Counted from the stretch's first letter, positions 16,755 through 25,708 are shown. The stretch is DNA of 64,000 bases from Nocardia sp. CC227C (GCF_030767025.1 NZ_JASITE010000008.1:298788-362787), one strand, 5' to 3'. Notes: a model not told the origin generated them from the sequence alone. Numbers and translations: made by a program.

Positions 16755-17501
16755 TCAGGAGGCGGCGACGCCGTTCTTCTTGCGCTCGATATCGGCCAGC
16801 GCGGCCAGTTGCGCGGCGCGGGCCTCGGCGGCGGCGTCCCACGCCTCCTTGCGATTCCTGACCACCTTGGCGGGCGCGCCCACGGCAATGCTGAAGTCCG
16901 GGATATCGCCCTTGACCACGGCGTGCGCGCCCAGCACACAGCCGCGCCCCACCCGGGTCTCGCGCAGCACGGTGACCTTGGCGGCGATCCAGGTGTCGGG
17001 GCCGATGCGAACCGGGCTCTTCACGATGCCCTGATCCTTGATGGGCATGCCGATGTCGTCCATGCGATGGTCGAAGTCGCAGATGTAGCACCAGTCCGCG
17101 ACCAGGGTGGATTCACCGATCTCGATATCCAGGTAGGTGTTGACGACATTGTCCTTGCCGAACACCACCTTGTCGCCGATGCGCAGGGAACCCTCGTGGC
17201 AGCGCAACGCGTTCCCGTCGCCGATGTGCACCCAGCGGCCGATCTCCATGCGACCCAGCTCCGGCGTCGCGTGAATTTCCACATTGCGGCCGAGGAACAC
17301 CATTCCGCGCAACACGATGTGCGGATTGGCCAGTTTGAACTTGAACAGGCGGTAGTACCGCACCAGATACCAGGGCGTGTACGCGCGATGGGCGAGCACC
17401 CACTTGAGCGATGCCATGGTCAGAAAACGCGCCTGCTCCGGATCCCGGCGCCGCGACCCCCGCCAACGCGAGCGCAGCGGTGCGCCCCACATGCTCGTCA
17501 C
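16755..17501 (-). CDS. Left-handed beta-helix acyltransferase (hexapeptide repeat)
   Basis: A 248-residue acyltransferase of the WbbJ/LbH type, which transfers acetyl or another acyl group to a sugar or lipid acceptor. Hexapeptide-like turns run through the middle (VFLGRNVEIH, WVHIGDGNALRCH, SLRIGDKVVFGKDN, SPVRIGPDTWIAAKVTVL, GRGCVLGAHAVVKGDIPDFSIAVGAPAKVV); the last is the typical end of the domain. It corresponds to Rv3034c. The neighbouring methylglucose lipopolysaccharide genes make a role in acylating that glycolipid possible, but this is inference. Confidence 0.85.
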   Translation of the reverse strand: MTSMWGAPLRSRWRGSRRRDPEQARFLTMASLKWVLAHRAYTPWYLVRYYRLFKFKLANPHIVLRGMVFLGRNVEIHATPELGRMEIGRWVHIGDGNALRCHEGSLRIGDKVVFGKDNVVNTYLDIEIGESTLVADWCYICDFDHRMDDIGMPIKDQGIVKSPVRIGPDTWIAAKVTVLRETRVGRGCVLGAHAVVKGDIPDFSIAVGAPAKVVRNRKEAWDAAAEARAAQLAALADIERKKNGVAAS

Positions 17502-17689
17502 GAACTGCTCCTGTGTTTCCTGGCGCCGCCGTTCCGGCGGCGGCTGTCCGCGACCCGGCGCGGACAGCTGGATCGTTTAGACGAGGGTATCGGTCCCCGC
17601 CGACGGGCGCGAAAGTAGGCTGTGCTCCGGCTGCATCAGCCCCGACGAAGAACCCGGAGTTTCGGTACTGGCAGAAGGGACACCAGCAG

Positions 17690-19051
17690 GTGCGAAGCGG
17701 CAGGCGGCAGACCGGACGCAGTGAGCGGCGCATACGCCCCGACCGGACCCGGCATCGCGTCGTGCCCTGGCGCACGGCGGTGACGCTCGGGGCCACCGGG
17801 CTGCTCGCCCTCACCGCCTGCGGTACCGATGTCGACGACATCACCGCGGGGCCGGGCAAGGGCTGGCCGGTCGCCTTCCACGACGCCCGCAACAGCGGCA
17901 CCACCCCGGTCACCGGATCACGCGCGCTGGCGCTGGACTGGACGCGCCCGGTGGGCGGACCCATCGCCGCACCCGTCACCGTGGGGCCCGAGGGACAGCT
18001 GTTCGTCACCACCCGCACCGACTCCCCCTGCACACTGTTCTCCTTCCAGATGGGCACCGGGCGCAAACGCTTCTGCAATCCCCTGGGCCCCAGCGCCATT
18101 CAGGCCGCGAGCGCGGTGGACAGCGGCACCAACATCTACGTCGGCGACGACGGCGGCATGAACTCCTTCAATGCGCTGGGCCAGCCGCGCTGGCGGACGC
18201 CGGTCGCGGGGGTGCCGGTGTCGGTGCAGTTCACCGGCGACAGCCACGTGCTGTCGGTGACCCAGTCCGGCCAGGTCGACGTGCTCAGCCGCCAGACCGG
18301 GGAGCGCGTGGTCTCCACCTATCAACTGCTGGGCGAACCCGATCCGCTGGAGAATCCGGGCCTGAACCGCCCACCGGACGGGCAGGGGCTCGAGGACTGC
18401 GCCACGGGCGGCCCCCGGTGCCCGGTGGCGAACGTCTCGGCCGTGGACCGGGAGACCGGACGCTTCTACGCGACCGTCTGGCGACCCGGCGAGGGCACCG
18501 CCGAACTGGTGGCCCTGACCTACGGCGACAAGGCGGTGCGCGAGGAGTGGCGGGCGGCCATGCTGACCGGCGGCAGCGCCACCAGCCCGGCGCTGTCCGC
18601 CGACGGCTCCACCGTCTACGTGGGCGACAACGCCGGTCGGCTGATCGCCGTCGACTCCGCCGACGGCCGCACCAGATGGTCGCGGGACGTGGGCTTCCCG
18701 CTCCGCGGTTCGGTCTCGGTCGCCGACGGCCTGCTGGTGCCCTCCGGCGACGACGGCCACCTCATGGCGGTGCGCGACAACGGCGACAGCTCCGAGATCG
18801 CCTGGGAGCGCAAGGATCTGGCGCTGCGCGGACGGCCGGTGCAGACCGCGGGCGGCACCGGCTACGCGGTGTCCACCCTCGGCGGGGCGCTGACCCTGAT
18901 CACCTTCGACACCGAGACCGGCGCGACCGTCGACTCCGACGAGCTACCCGGGGCACGGGGCACCACGGAGAGCACCTCGGTGGGCGCGGAGGGCGAGGTC
19001 GTGGTGGCCTCCAGGATCGGCGAACTGTTCGTGTTCAAGCCGGAGGCGTAA
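17690..19051 (+). CDS. PQQ-like beta-propeller lipoprotein
   Basis: A 453-residue secreted lipoprotein. A basic N terminus leads into a hydrophobic segment ending in the lipobox LTAC, so Cys would be lipidated. The rest has repeated blade-like motifs (LFVTTRTDS, NIYVGDDGGMNSFNALGQPRW, TVYVGDNAGRLIAVDSADGRTRW, GELFVFKPE) typical of PQQ-type propellers. It corresponds to Rv3035. I chose the GTG at 17690 with GAAGGGA upstream; a GTG just before PWRTAVTLG would be shorter. Probably a cell-envelope scaffold; no catalytic residues are evident. Confidence 0.85.
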   Translation: MRSGRRQTGRSERRIRPDRTRHRVVPWRTAVTLGATGLLALTACGTDVDDITAGPGKGWPVAFHDARNSGTTPVTGSRALALDWTRPVGGPIAAPVTVGPEGQLFVTTRTDSPCTLFSFQMGTGRKRFCNPLGPSAIQAASAVDSGTNIYVGDDGGMNSFNALGQPRWRTPVAGVPVSVQFTGDSHVLSVTQSGQVDVLSRQTGERVVSTYQLLGEPDPLENPGLNRPPDGQGLEDCATGGPRCPVANVSAVDRETGRFYATVWRPGEGTAELVALTYGDKAVREEWRAAMLTGGSATSPALSADGSTVYVGDNAGRLIAVDSADGRTRWSRDVGFPLRGSVSVADGLLVPSGDDGHLMAVRDNGDSSEIAWERKDLALRGRPVQTAGGTGYAVSTLGGALTLITFDTETGATVDSDELPGARGTTESTSVGAEGEVVVASRIGELFVFKPEA

Positions 19052-19077
19052 CCGTCTCCGCCGCCCGCCGCCGCACC

Positions 19078-20547
19078 TCACGGGCGGGCGGCCAGCAGGT
19101 CTGCGATGCGGGACGGGTGCGAGACGTGGGGGTTGTGCCCCGCGCCGTCGACCGTGGTGACGGGGTGCGCGGTCGCCACCGTCAACGGGTCGCCCGAACC
19201 GGTGATGATGTCGATCGGGACGCGCACGCGGGCGAGCTGTTCGGCTCGCACGGTGCGCCAGTGCGAGGTGCTGGCGGCGGCGAGGGCGGCGACGGTGCGG
19301 CGGGCCACCCCCGGGCGGTGCAGGTTGGCGGCGGCGCTGGCCACCGCCGGGCCGTCCGGAACGCCGAGCAACTCGGCCAGTTTCGGTGTCGGCAGCCGCT
19401 TCAGCGCGGGGGCGGTGAGGGGTGAGCCAGCCAGTACGGGTGCGCCCAGAGCCGCGGAGACCTCGGCCCAGGAATCACTGTCGAACGGAAGACCGTGCAG
19501 CAGCACGTATTCGGGATCGACGGCGGCACCGGTGCGCCACAGGCCGCTCCGGAAGCCGCCCGTGCGCGCGGGTACGGCACCGTGCCGGGTGGCGACGACG
19601 CCGTCGACCCAGTCCCGCAGCACGTCGCCCACGGGGCGGTGGTGGAGGCCGATCGACCGGGCCACCGCGTCGGCATCGGAGGTGTCGTAGCGGTCGCCCG
19701 CGATGAAGGCCAGCGATTCCGGATCGACCCCGGTGACCGCGCTGGGCAGTGCCCGCAGCACCGGCACCGGGATGCTGAACTTCGGGGCGGGTACGCGCAC
19801 ATGGTCGGCGAGCAGCCGCACCAGGTCGGGTAGATCCGGGGTGGCGGAGTCGAGAATGGTGTAGGCCCGACCGGCGGTCTCGGGCAGCTCGGGCAGTCGT
19901 GCCAGGAATCGCGCCACATAGTCGACCTCGACGACCGGGACGAAGGTATCGCGACGGCCGGGGAGCGCGGGCAACCGGCCACGCCACAGGTTGTCGGCGA
20001 TGTCCGAGAGGCCGAAGTACTGGCCCGGGCCGAGCACAGAGGCCGGATTGGCGATGGTCAGTGCGATGCCGAGCTCGTCGGCGAGTTCGCGCAGCGCCGC
20101 ATCCGCCTCCAGTTTCGACGCCTCGTACGCGCCACGGTGATAGTCGTTCTCCGATCCGTTGCCGACCGCGGCGCGATACCCGGTGATGTGCACCAGGCGG
20201 CGCAACTGCGGTCGGCGGCTCGCCCAGCGCGCCACGGCCAGCGCGGCGGTGACGTTCACCCGGCGCGCCTCGTCCGCGTCGAGGCCGAACTTCATGAGCG
20301 CGGCGGTGTTGTAGACATCGCGAATATCCCCGAACTCCTGTTCCAGGCCCAGGCCGGGACGGGTGATATCGGCGTGGGCGATCGTCAGGCCGGAGGTGTC
20401 GGCGTTCTGGGTGGCGAGCCAGGCGGTGAGGCGGTCGCGGCTGCCCGGCCGTACCGCCGCGACCACGGCGCGGCCCTCACGCAGCAGTTCGAGCACCAGG
20501 GAGCGGCCGATGAATCCGGCGGCGCCGAACACGATGGTGTCGGACAT
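19078..20547 (-). CDS. Extended SDR fused to a reduced alpha/beta-hydrolase segment
   Basis: A 489-residue fusion. The N-terminal part is an NAD(P)-dependent extended SDR: Rossmann motif GAAGFIG (residues 8-14) and active-site YEASK (Tyr141, Lys145). From about residue 345 it reads like an alpha/beta hydrolase (YVLLHGLPFDSDSW, IDIITGSGDPLT, GAGHNPHVSHPSRIADLL), but the middle is short and no GxSxG nucleophile elbow is present. The hydrolase part may be non-catalytic. A TetR gene lies upstream in the same direction, and both promoters share an 18-bp sequence. Confidence 0.8.
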   Translation of the reverse strand: MSDTIVFGAAGFIGRSLVLELLREGRAVVAAVRPGSRDRLTAWLATQNADTSGLTIAHADITRPGLGLEQEFGDIRDVYNTAALMKFGLDADEARRVNVTAALAVARWASRRPQLRRLVHITGYRAAVGNGSENDYHRGAYEASKLEADAALRELADELGIALTIANPASVLGPGQYFGLSDIADNLWRGRLPALPGRRDTFVPVVEVDYVARFLARLPELPETAGRAYTILDSATPDLPDLVRLLADHVRVPAPKFSIPVPVLRALPSAVTGVDPESLAFIAGDRYDTSDADAVARSIGLHHRPVGDVLRDWVDGVVATRHGAVPARTGGFRSGLWRTGAAVDPEYVLLHGLPFDSDSWAEVSAALGAPVLAGSPLTAPALKRLPTPKLAELLGVPDGPAVASAAANLHRPGVARRTVAALAAASTSHWRTVRAEQLARVRVPIDIITGSGDPLTVATAHPVTTVDGAGHNPHVSHPSRIADLLAARP

Positions 20548-20562
20548 GATTCCTACTTTCAG

Positions 20563-20580
20563 TAGACCGATTTACATATT
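20563..20580. promoter_or_regulatory. TetR operator upstream of the SDR fusion gene
   Basis: TAGACCGATTTACATATT differs at one base from the sequence upstream of the TetR gene at 21187-21204. The core TAGACCGATTTA is an imperfect palindrome. It lies 15 bases upstream of the SDR start. Confidence 0.7.
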
Positions 20581-20620
20581 TCGTGATCCGAAGAAAGGCC
20601 GCCCGGACGGCGGCCTCGAT

Positions 20621-21175
20621 TCAGACGAGTGACCGAATGGTGGCGGCGATGCCGAGCAGCGGCTGCCGGTCGCGGTGCGCCCGCGCGAGGATCAGCCCGC
20701 CCTCCAGCAGCGCCAGGGCGGCGGTGGCCAGCCGTTCGGGTTCCGGGTGCCCGTACTCGTCCAGGCGGCGGCGCAACCCCTCCTCCCAACGCCGGTAGAC
20801 GGCCGAACATGCCTGCCGGACAGCATCATTGGAGGATGCGGCATCCAGGGCGACCCCGGCGACCGGACAGCCCTTGGTCCAATCCGACGACTCCAGGCGG
20901 TCGCCGAGCACGGTGACGAGCCGTGTCAGGTACTCGCGCGCATCGGCGGCCTCGGCCGTATCGATGATGGCCGCGATCTCCGCGCCCGCTTGTTCGAGCG
21001 ATTCGGCGACGATCTGGTCCTTGCCGCCCGGGAAATGGAAGTAGAGCGATCCGCGCGGCGCGCCGCTGACCTCCAGGATCTGATTGAGACCGGTGCCGAA
21101 GTAGCCGCGCGACTCCATGAGCGAGCCGGTGGCCGCCAGCAGCCTGGACTTCGTCTCGGCACCCTTCTTTCCCAT
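20621..21175 (-). CDS. TetR family transcriptional regulator
   Basis: A 184-residue TetR repressor. The N-terminal helix-turn-helix includes TKSRLLAATGSLMESRGYFGTGLNQILEVSGAPRGSLYFHFPGGKDQ. The ATG at 21175 is the natural start; the frame is open further upstream. A sequence repeated upstream of the downstream SDR gene lies 11 bases before this start, so it probably represses itself and the SDR gene. The ligand is unknown. Confidence 0.92.
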   Translation of the reverse strand: MGKKGAETKSRLLAATGSLMESRGYFGTGLNQILEVSGAPRGSLYFHFPGGKDQIVAESLEQAGAEIAAIIDTAEAADAREYLTRLVTVLGDRLESSDWTKGCPVAGVALDAASSNDAVRQACSAVYRRWEEGLRRRLDEYGHPEPERLATAALALLEGGLILARAHRDRQPLLGIAATIRSLV

Positions 21176-21186
21176 GCCGCCAACAA

Positions 21187-21204
21187 TAGACCGATCTACA
21201 TATT
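21187..21204. promoter_or_regulatory. TetR autoregulatory operator
   Basis: TAGACCGATCTACATATT, matching 20563-20580 at 17 of 18 positions. The core TAGACCGATCTA is palindromic except for its centre. It touches the 3' end of the preceding minus-strand gene. Confidence 0.7.
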
Positions 21205-22508
21205 CATGCAATCGGGGCCGGGGTGTCGCACACGAAGACCGTCGGTGCGCGGCCGATCCGGGTGATGACCAGGGTGTGCGGCCGGGAGCCGCGCGGCCGC
21301 AACCGTCCTCGCAACGCATCGGGATCGATATCCACACCGCGCGTGAGGATTTCGAGCGGACCGCAGTCGCGGCGATGCAGTTCGGCGCGCAGCGGCTTCT
21401 CCCTGAAGCCCATCCGGTGCCGGACGTGGAAACCGCGCACGCCCTCGGGAACGGTATCGCCGGTCAGATAGGCGATGCGCGGATCGAGTTGCCACAGGCC
21501 GTGTTTCGCGGCGTAGTGGCGAACAAGACCCGCGCGCACCACCGCGCCGTCGGGATCGATGATCCACTCCCCCGGCTCCCGCTCGGGTATGTGGTCGGGT
21601 TCCGCGTCGGTGATGCTCCACCCGACGCCGCTCGCGGACAGCACGGTGGCCCGCCGGGTCACCCCGGCCTCCGCCAGCCCCGCCGACCACAGGCATGCCT
21701 CGCGCACCGCACCGTCGAGCGACACCACCTCGATTTCACCGGCCCAGTCGAGCCGGTCGAAATCCAGTCCGGGACCGCATTTCACGACCAGATCCCGCCC
21801 CGCGTAGGCCGCCAGCAGATCCGGTAGCGGCGGTTGCAGCTTGGCCGGATCATGGGTGCGCCGCCCATCGGCCCGGCGCGCCGGGTCGGCGATCACCACC
21901 TCGGCGGTGCTGCACGGTGCCAGCGCATCGGCCTTCGCCAACAACACATTCCGAGCCCCGCACGACTCCGGCATCCGCCCCGGTCCGGCGGATGCCGCCG
22001 CCGCGTCCTCGGACGGCGCACCGGCCACGGCGGTCGGCGTCGCGCCGCTCGGGCGCAGACCTTGCGAAAGCGCCTCCAGACGAACAGCATTCAGATTCTG
22101 TGCCGCCATATCGAGTCGCACAGCATCCAGGTCGCTGCCGACGACCGCGGGGCAGACGCGGGACAGCTCGACCAGCTCCGCGCCGATGGAGCAGGTGACA
22201 TCGTGGACGGTGCGTCCGGCCAGGCGTCGCGCCCGGTGCCGGGCCACGGCCGTCGGGGTCGCCTGCTGGAGGGCGTCGTCGGTGCACAGCCAGCGCGCGG
22301 CACCGTCGAGTTTGGCGGCCGCGCGGCGGCGCAGGCGCACCGTTTCCACGAGCGCCGCGGCGCGGTCACCGAACTCCCGTCGCAGCCGCTCCAGGTCGCG
22401 CAGCAGGGTCGCGGCGGTCAGCGGCAGCCGGTCGGCCTCGGCGAGCGCGGCCGCACCGGCCGCGCTGCCGAGATAGGCGACATCGTCGCGGGTGAAGGCG
22501 TAGCCCAC
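21204..22508 (-). CDS. Class I methyltransferase-like protein with THUMP-like C-terminal domain
   Basis: A 434-residue protein matching Rv3037c. The central region carries a SAM-binding-like motif (VHDVTCSIGAELVELSRV, VGSDLDAVRLDMAAQN) and VVIADPARR resembles a DPP-type motif; the C-terminal part fits the THUMP-like domain of this family. A low-complexity Ala/Pro insertion splits the fold near residues 150-185. The GTG at 22508 is only 3 bases after the upstream stop, so the gene is part of an operon with the next methyltransferase. Probably an RNA modification enzyme; the target is unknown. Confidence 0.75.
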   Translation of the reverse strand: MGYAFTRDDVAYLGSAAGAAALAEADRLPLTAATLLRDLERLRREFGDRAAALVETVRLRRRAAAKLDGAARWLCTDDALQQATPTAVARHRARRLAGRTVHDVTCSIGAELVELSRVCPAVVGSDLDAVRLDMAAQNLNAVRLEALSQGLRPSGATPTAVAGAPSEDAAAASAGPGRMPESCGARNVLLAKADALAPCSTAEVVIADPARRADGRRTHDPAKLQPPLPDLLAAYAGRDLVVKCGPGLDFDRLDWAGEIEVVSLDGAVREACLWSAGLAEAGVTRRATVLSASGVGWSITDAEPDHIPEREPGEWIIDPDGAVVRAGLVRHYAAKHGLWQLDPRIAYLTGDTVPEGVRGFHVRHRMGFREKPLRAELHRRDCGPLEILTRGVDIDPDALRGRLRPRGSRPHTLVITRIGRAPTVFVCDTPAPIA

Positions 22509-22511
22509 CGG

Positions 22512-23486
22512 CTACTTGGAGCCGCCGGGCTTCACGCCGGTGATCATGACGTTGTAGAAGAACTGTCGCGGCACCACGTGGCGCAGCACCCTCTCGTCCA
22601 GCTTGGACAACCCCAGCCACGCCTTGTACTGCGCCATGCGGTAGCGCCAGGTCAGCTTCTCGGCGGGCACGGCGGCCTCGAAGGTGCGCACCGGCCAGCC
22701 CCACAGCGCGGCGGCGAACTCCTCGGTCTTGGCCTGTACGTCCACCGCGCCCGCGCGGCGGGCGATGCCCTCCAGATCGGTGGGATCGAAGGTGTGCAGA
22801 TCGACCACGGCCTCCAGGGCGGCCGCGCGCGAGGACTCGTCCAGTTCCTCCTGCGGACGCCGCCAGTCCCGCAGGAACGGCAGCTTGGTGACCTCGGTGG
22901 TGAGCTTCCAGGTGACCTGGCCCAGCTTGCGGGCGTAGAGGTTGCCGATGGTGGTCGGCTCACCCGCGAAGACGAAACGACCGCCCGGCTTCAGCACCCG
23001 CAGGCACTCCTTCAGCGCCAGCTCCACATCCGGAATGTGATGCAGCACGGCGTGGCCGACCACCAGGTCGAAGGTGTCGTCCTCGTACGGGATGGTCTCG
23101 GCGTCGGCGACCCGGCCGTCCACATCCAGGCCGAGGTTGCGGCCGTTGCGCGTCGCGACCTTCACCATGCCGGGCGACAGGTCGGTGACCGAGCCGGCCT
23201 TCGCGATCCCGGACTGCATCAGGTTCAGCAGGAAGAAGCCGGTGCCGCAGCCGAGCTCGAGCGCCCGGTCGTACGGCAGGGGGGCATCCGGGACCACGGC
23301 GTCGAATCGGCCGCGCGCGTACTCGATGCAGCGCTCGTCGTAGGAGATGGACCACTTGTCGTCGTACGTCTCGGCTTCCCAGTCGTGATACAGCACCTGG
23401 GCGAGCTTGTTGTCGGTCAGCGCGGCCTGGACCTCGGCCTCGGTGGCGTGCGGGTTCGGCGCTGGATCGTCAGGACGAGCAGTCAT
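22512..23486 (-). CDS. Class I SAM-dependent methyltransferase
   Basis: A 324-residue methyltransferase matching Rv3038c. The SAM-binding loop is ALELGCGTGFFLLNLMQSG, followed by VTDLSPGMVKVA and DLVVGHAVLHHIPD and LKPGGRFVFAGEPT. The ATG at 23486 lies 7 bases after a TAGGCT -10 element, so the transcript probably begins at the start codon. The downstream gene follows after 3 bases. Substrate unknown. Confidence 0.88.
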   Translation of the reverse strand: MTARPDDPAPNPHATEAEVQAALTDNKLAQVLYHDWEAETYDDKWSISYDERCIEYARGRFDAVVPDAPLPYDRALELGCGTGFFLLNLMQSGIAKAGSVTDLSPGMVKVATRNGRNLGLDVDGRVADAETIPYEDDTFDLVVGHAVLHHIPDVELALKECLRVLKPGGRFVFAGEPTTIGNLYARKLGQVTWKLTTEVTKLPFLRDWRRPQEELDESSRAAALEAVVDLHTFDPTDLEGIARRAGAVDVQAKTEEFAAALWGWPVRTFEAAVPAEKLTWRYRMAQYKAWLGLSKLDERVLRHVVPRQFFYNVMITGVKPGGSK

Positions 23487-23493
23487 GCAGGGC

Positions 23494-23499
23494 AGCCTA
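23494..23499 (-). promoter_or_regulatory. -10 element TAGGCT, leaderless start
   Basis: On the minus strand TAGGCT ends 7 bases before the ATG at 23486. Confidence 0.6.
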
Positions 23500-23533
23500 A
23501 TGAATCACCAGGCGAGCCCGCTGATCGGCCCGG

Positions 23534-24301
23534 TCATCCGCCCACGAATCGGGCCGCGTCCGGACCGGCCGCCAAATAGGAACTCGTTCCTATCCGCCGA
23601 TCTTCGGTGTCGAACAGCTCCGCCCATTCCGCGCGGGCGCGATCGTGGCCGTGCGTGCCCGCCTCGAAGACCCGCTTGGCGGCCGCGAGGGCCTTGGCCG
23701 GACCCGTGCTGAACCGCCGTGCCCAGCCGACGGCGGCCTCGAACACATCGTCGGGGGCGACGACCTCGTCGACGAGGCCGAGCGAGGCAGCCTCCTCCGG
23801 ATCGACGAAACGGCCGGTGTAGACCAGATCCTTGGCCGCCGCCGGGCCGATGAGCAGGCTCAGCCGCCGGATCCCCGCCAGCGGGATCAACCCCGCCTTG
23901 ATCTGCGGCAGGCCGAGCTTCACATTGTCGCCGATGATCCGCCGATCCGCGCCCAGCGCCAATTCCAGCCCAGCTCCCAGCGCGTACCCGCTGATGGCGG
24001 CCACCGTCGGCTGCGGCAGCCGCGCCAGCGCGCCCAGCGCCCGCTGGAAGTCCGCGGCCATGGCGGCCGCCTGTGCGGCGGAGAGCCCGGCCAGTTCGGT
24101 CAGCTCGTCCCCCGCCGAGAACACCCGCTCATCGCCGTAGAGCACCACGGCCCGCACACTCTCGTCCGTCGCGAGCCCGTCCGCGGCGCTCGCCACCTCC
24201 AGCGCGACCTGGAGATCGATCAGATTCATGGGCGGACGTGCGATTCGGATGACGGCGATCCCCTCCGCCACACCCCGGTCCACGGTTACGAATTCGGCCA
24301 C
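23534..24301 (-). CDS. Enoyl-CoA hydratase/isomerase family protein (EchA17-like)
   Basis: A 255-residue crotonase-fold protein matching Rv3039c (echA17). The oxyanion-hole region AGDELTELAG and the segment GYALGAGLELALGADRRI are present; the Glu in GLELA matches the first catalytic Glu of enoyl-CoA hydratase. The second catalytic Glu, normally in GxPE, is Gln here (GLPQIKAGLIP), so hydratase activity is uncertain. The GTG at 24301 has a TACGCT -10 element 8 bases upstream; the open frame further upstream is repetitive DNA. Confidence 0.85.
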   Translation of the reverse strand: MAEFVTVDRGVAEGIAVIRIARPPMNLIDLQVALEVASAADGLATDESVRAVVLYGDERVFSAGDELTELAGLSAAQAAAMAADFQRALGALARLPQPTVAAISGYALGAGLELALGADRRIIGDNVKLGLPQIKAGLIPLAGIRRLSLLIGPAAAKDLVYTGRFVDPEEAASLGLVDEVVAPDDVFEAAVGWARRFSTGPAKALAAAKRVFEAGTHGHDRARAEWAELFDTEDRRIGTSSYLAAGPDAARFVGG

Positions 24302-24309
24302 AGCGGGCC

Positions 24310-24315
24310 AGCGTA
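24310..24315 (-). promoter_or_regulatory. -10 element TACGCT, leaderless start
   Basis: On the minus strand TACGCT ends 8 bases before the GTG at 24301. Confidence 0.5.
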
Positions 24316-24377
24316 CTGCCGCGCGACACCGTGCTCCATGCCGGATGCGGCGGTGCGGGTACTCCACGAACACCACC

Positions 24378-24560
24378 CGGGCCGAGCCGTCCCGCGCGGA
24401 GACGCGGCGAGCCACGCCGCGCCGAGCCTCCCCGAGCCGTCCCGAGACGCGCCGCTCCGAGACGCGCCAAGCCCGAGCCACGCCACGCCGAGACGCCTGA
24501 GCCACTCCGAGCCGTCCCGAGACGCGCCGAGCCGCCCCGGGCCGCCCGCCCGGCCGCCGA
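24378..24560. repeat. Degenerate repeat region rich in CGAGACGCGCC
   Basis: Irregular direct repeats fill the gap between the crotonase and DUF5996 genes. CCGAGCCGTCCCGAGACGCG plus CCG occurs identically at 24432-24454 and 24507-24529, with a related copy near 24382. The spacing is 75 bases. I see no gene in it. Confidence 0.75.
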
Positions 24561-24574
24561 GCACCGGGCGGTGG

Positions 24575-25540
24575 TCAGTCGGCCCAGCGGGGGTCCTGCT
24601 CGCGCAGCACCGGGTCGGTAATGCCGCCCCAGCAGGTCAGGGCGGGGGCGTCCCAGCCCGCCAATTCCGCGCCGCGGCCGTAGACGAACTGGTAGAACTC
24701 CAGGGCCGCGCCCACCGGGTCGGCGGTGGCGCGGGCCTCGTCGTAGGCGTAGTAGGCGGCGTGGGCCGAACCCGAGGGCACCCAGCGGGCCTTGGCCGGG
24801 CGCGGTTCGGCGTCGGTCAGCCCGTCGGGTTCGGGGGCGACGTAGGAGTAGAAGGTCGGTTCGGGGACCTTGTCGTCGCCGAACCAGAATCCGGCGCTGA
24901 TCACCTCGCGCGAATACGCCTCGCGGGTCACCGGATCCACGCTCGCGGGCATCTCGATCTGCCGGGGCGCGAAGCGCTGCACCGCGATGTCGAAGGTGTG
25001 CCAGAAGACCTGCACCGGGCTGATCTTTCCGGAGAAGGCGGCGCTGAACTCCTCCAGGATCCGGCCGACCTGGCTGTACACCAGGAAGGCGTGCCGCGCC
25101 CGCTCCGGGTCGTAGTCGGCGTGCTCGGTGTCCTCGTCGAAGGGGCGGCCGTGATCGGGCAGGTCGAAGGGGGTCGGATTGGGCAGTGCGCAGTCGATGT
25201 CGGCGGCGCGCAGGGCCGCCATCACCTCGGTGTAGAAGCTCGCCACCGACCGCCCCGCCAGCGGCACCGCAGCGCGCCGACCGTGATCGGTCTCGATGCG
25301 CAGTTCGTGATCGAAGAAGTCGAAGGCGCAGGTGAAGACCGGTCCGGTGCGGGCCGAACCGAGCGGAACCGTGGTCCAACCGCGCGCGGTGGGCCGGAAT
25401 GTCATATGCCACCAATGGTTTCGGCGAATCCCGCGCTCCAGCGCCACCTTGCCGACGATCTGGAGGTAGCGGTGCAGCGTCTCCTTGGTGGGCCGCCAGG
25501 ATGCGAGTGGAATCGCGGGCAGCGGGTCGGTCATGGCCAT
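24575..25540 (-). CDS. DUF5996 family protein
   Basis: A 321-residue protein of the DUF5996 type, recognised by its N-terminal PLASWRPTKETLHRYLQIVGKVAL, the HWWHMTFRPTARGWTT strand, and the later VFWHTFDIAVQRFAPR. No catalytic function is established for the family. The ATG at 25540 has GAGAGG 7-8 bases upstream; the frame is open further back, without similarity. It stands alone between repetitive intergenic stretches. Confidence 0.8.
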   Translation of the reverse strand: MAMTDPLPAIPLASWRPTKETLHRYLQIVGKVALERGIRRNHWWHMTFRPTARGWTTVPLGSARTGPVFTCAFDFFDHELRIETDHGRRAAVPLAGRSVASFYTEVMAALRAADIDCALPNPTPFDLPDHGRPFDEDTEHADYDPERARHAFLVYSQVGRILEEFSAAFSGKISPVQVFWHTFDIAVQRFAPRQIEMPASVDPVTREAYSREVISAGFWFGDDKVPEPTFYSYVAPEPDGLTDAEPRPAKARWVPSGSAHAAYYAYDEARATADPVGAALEFYQFVYGRGAELAGWDAPALTCWGGITDPVLREQDPRWAD

Positions 25541-25708
25541 CGGTACGCACCTCTCGTCGGGCGTTCGCCGGATATGCACGAAATCAGCAAGCTCAGGGTA
25601 ACCCCGGGCACCGCGGCCTCCGGACGCTCGGCCGATCACGACGCCCTCGGCCTACGCCGCCGGGGTTTGCGTGGTCGCGCCCGGGACCGCTGAGACGCAC
25701 CGCCCTCG

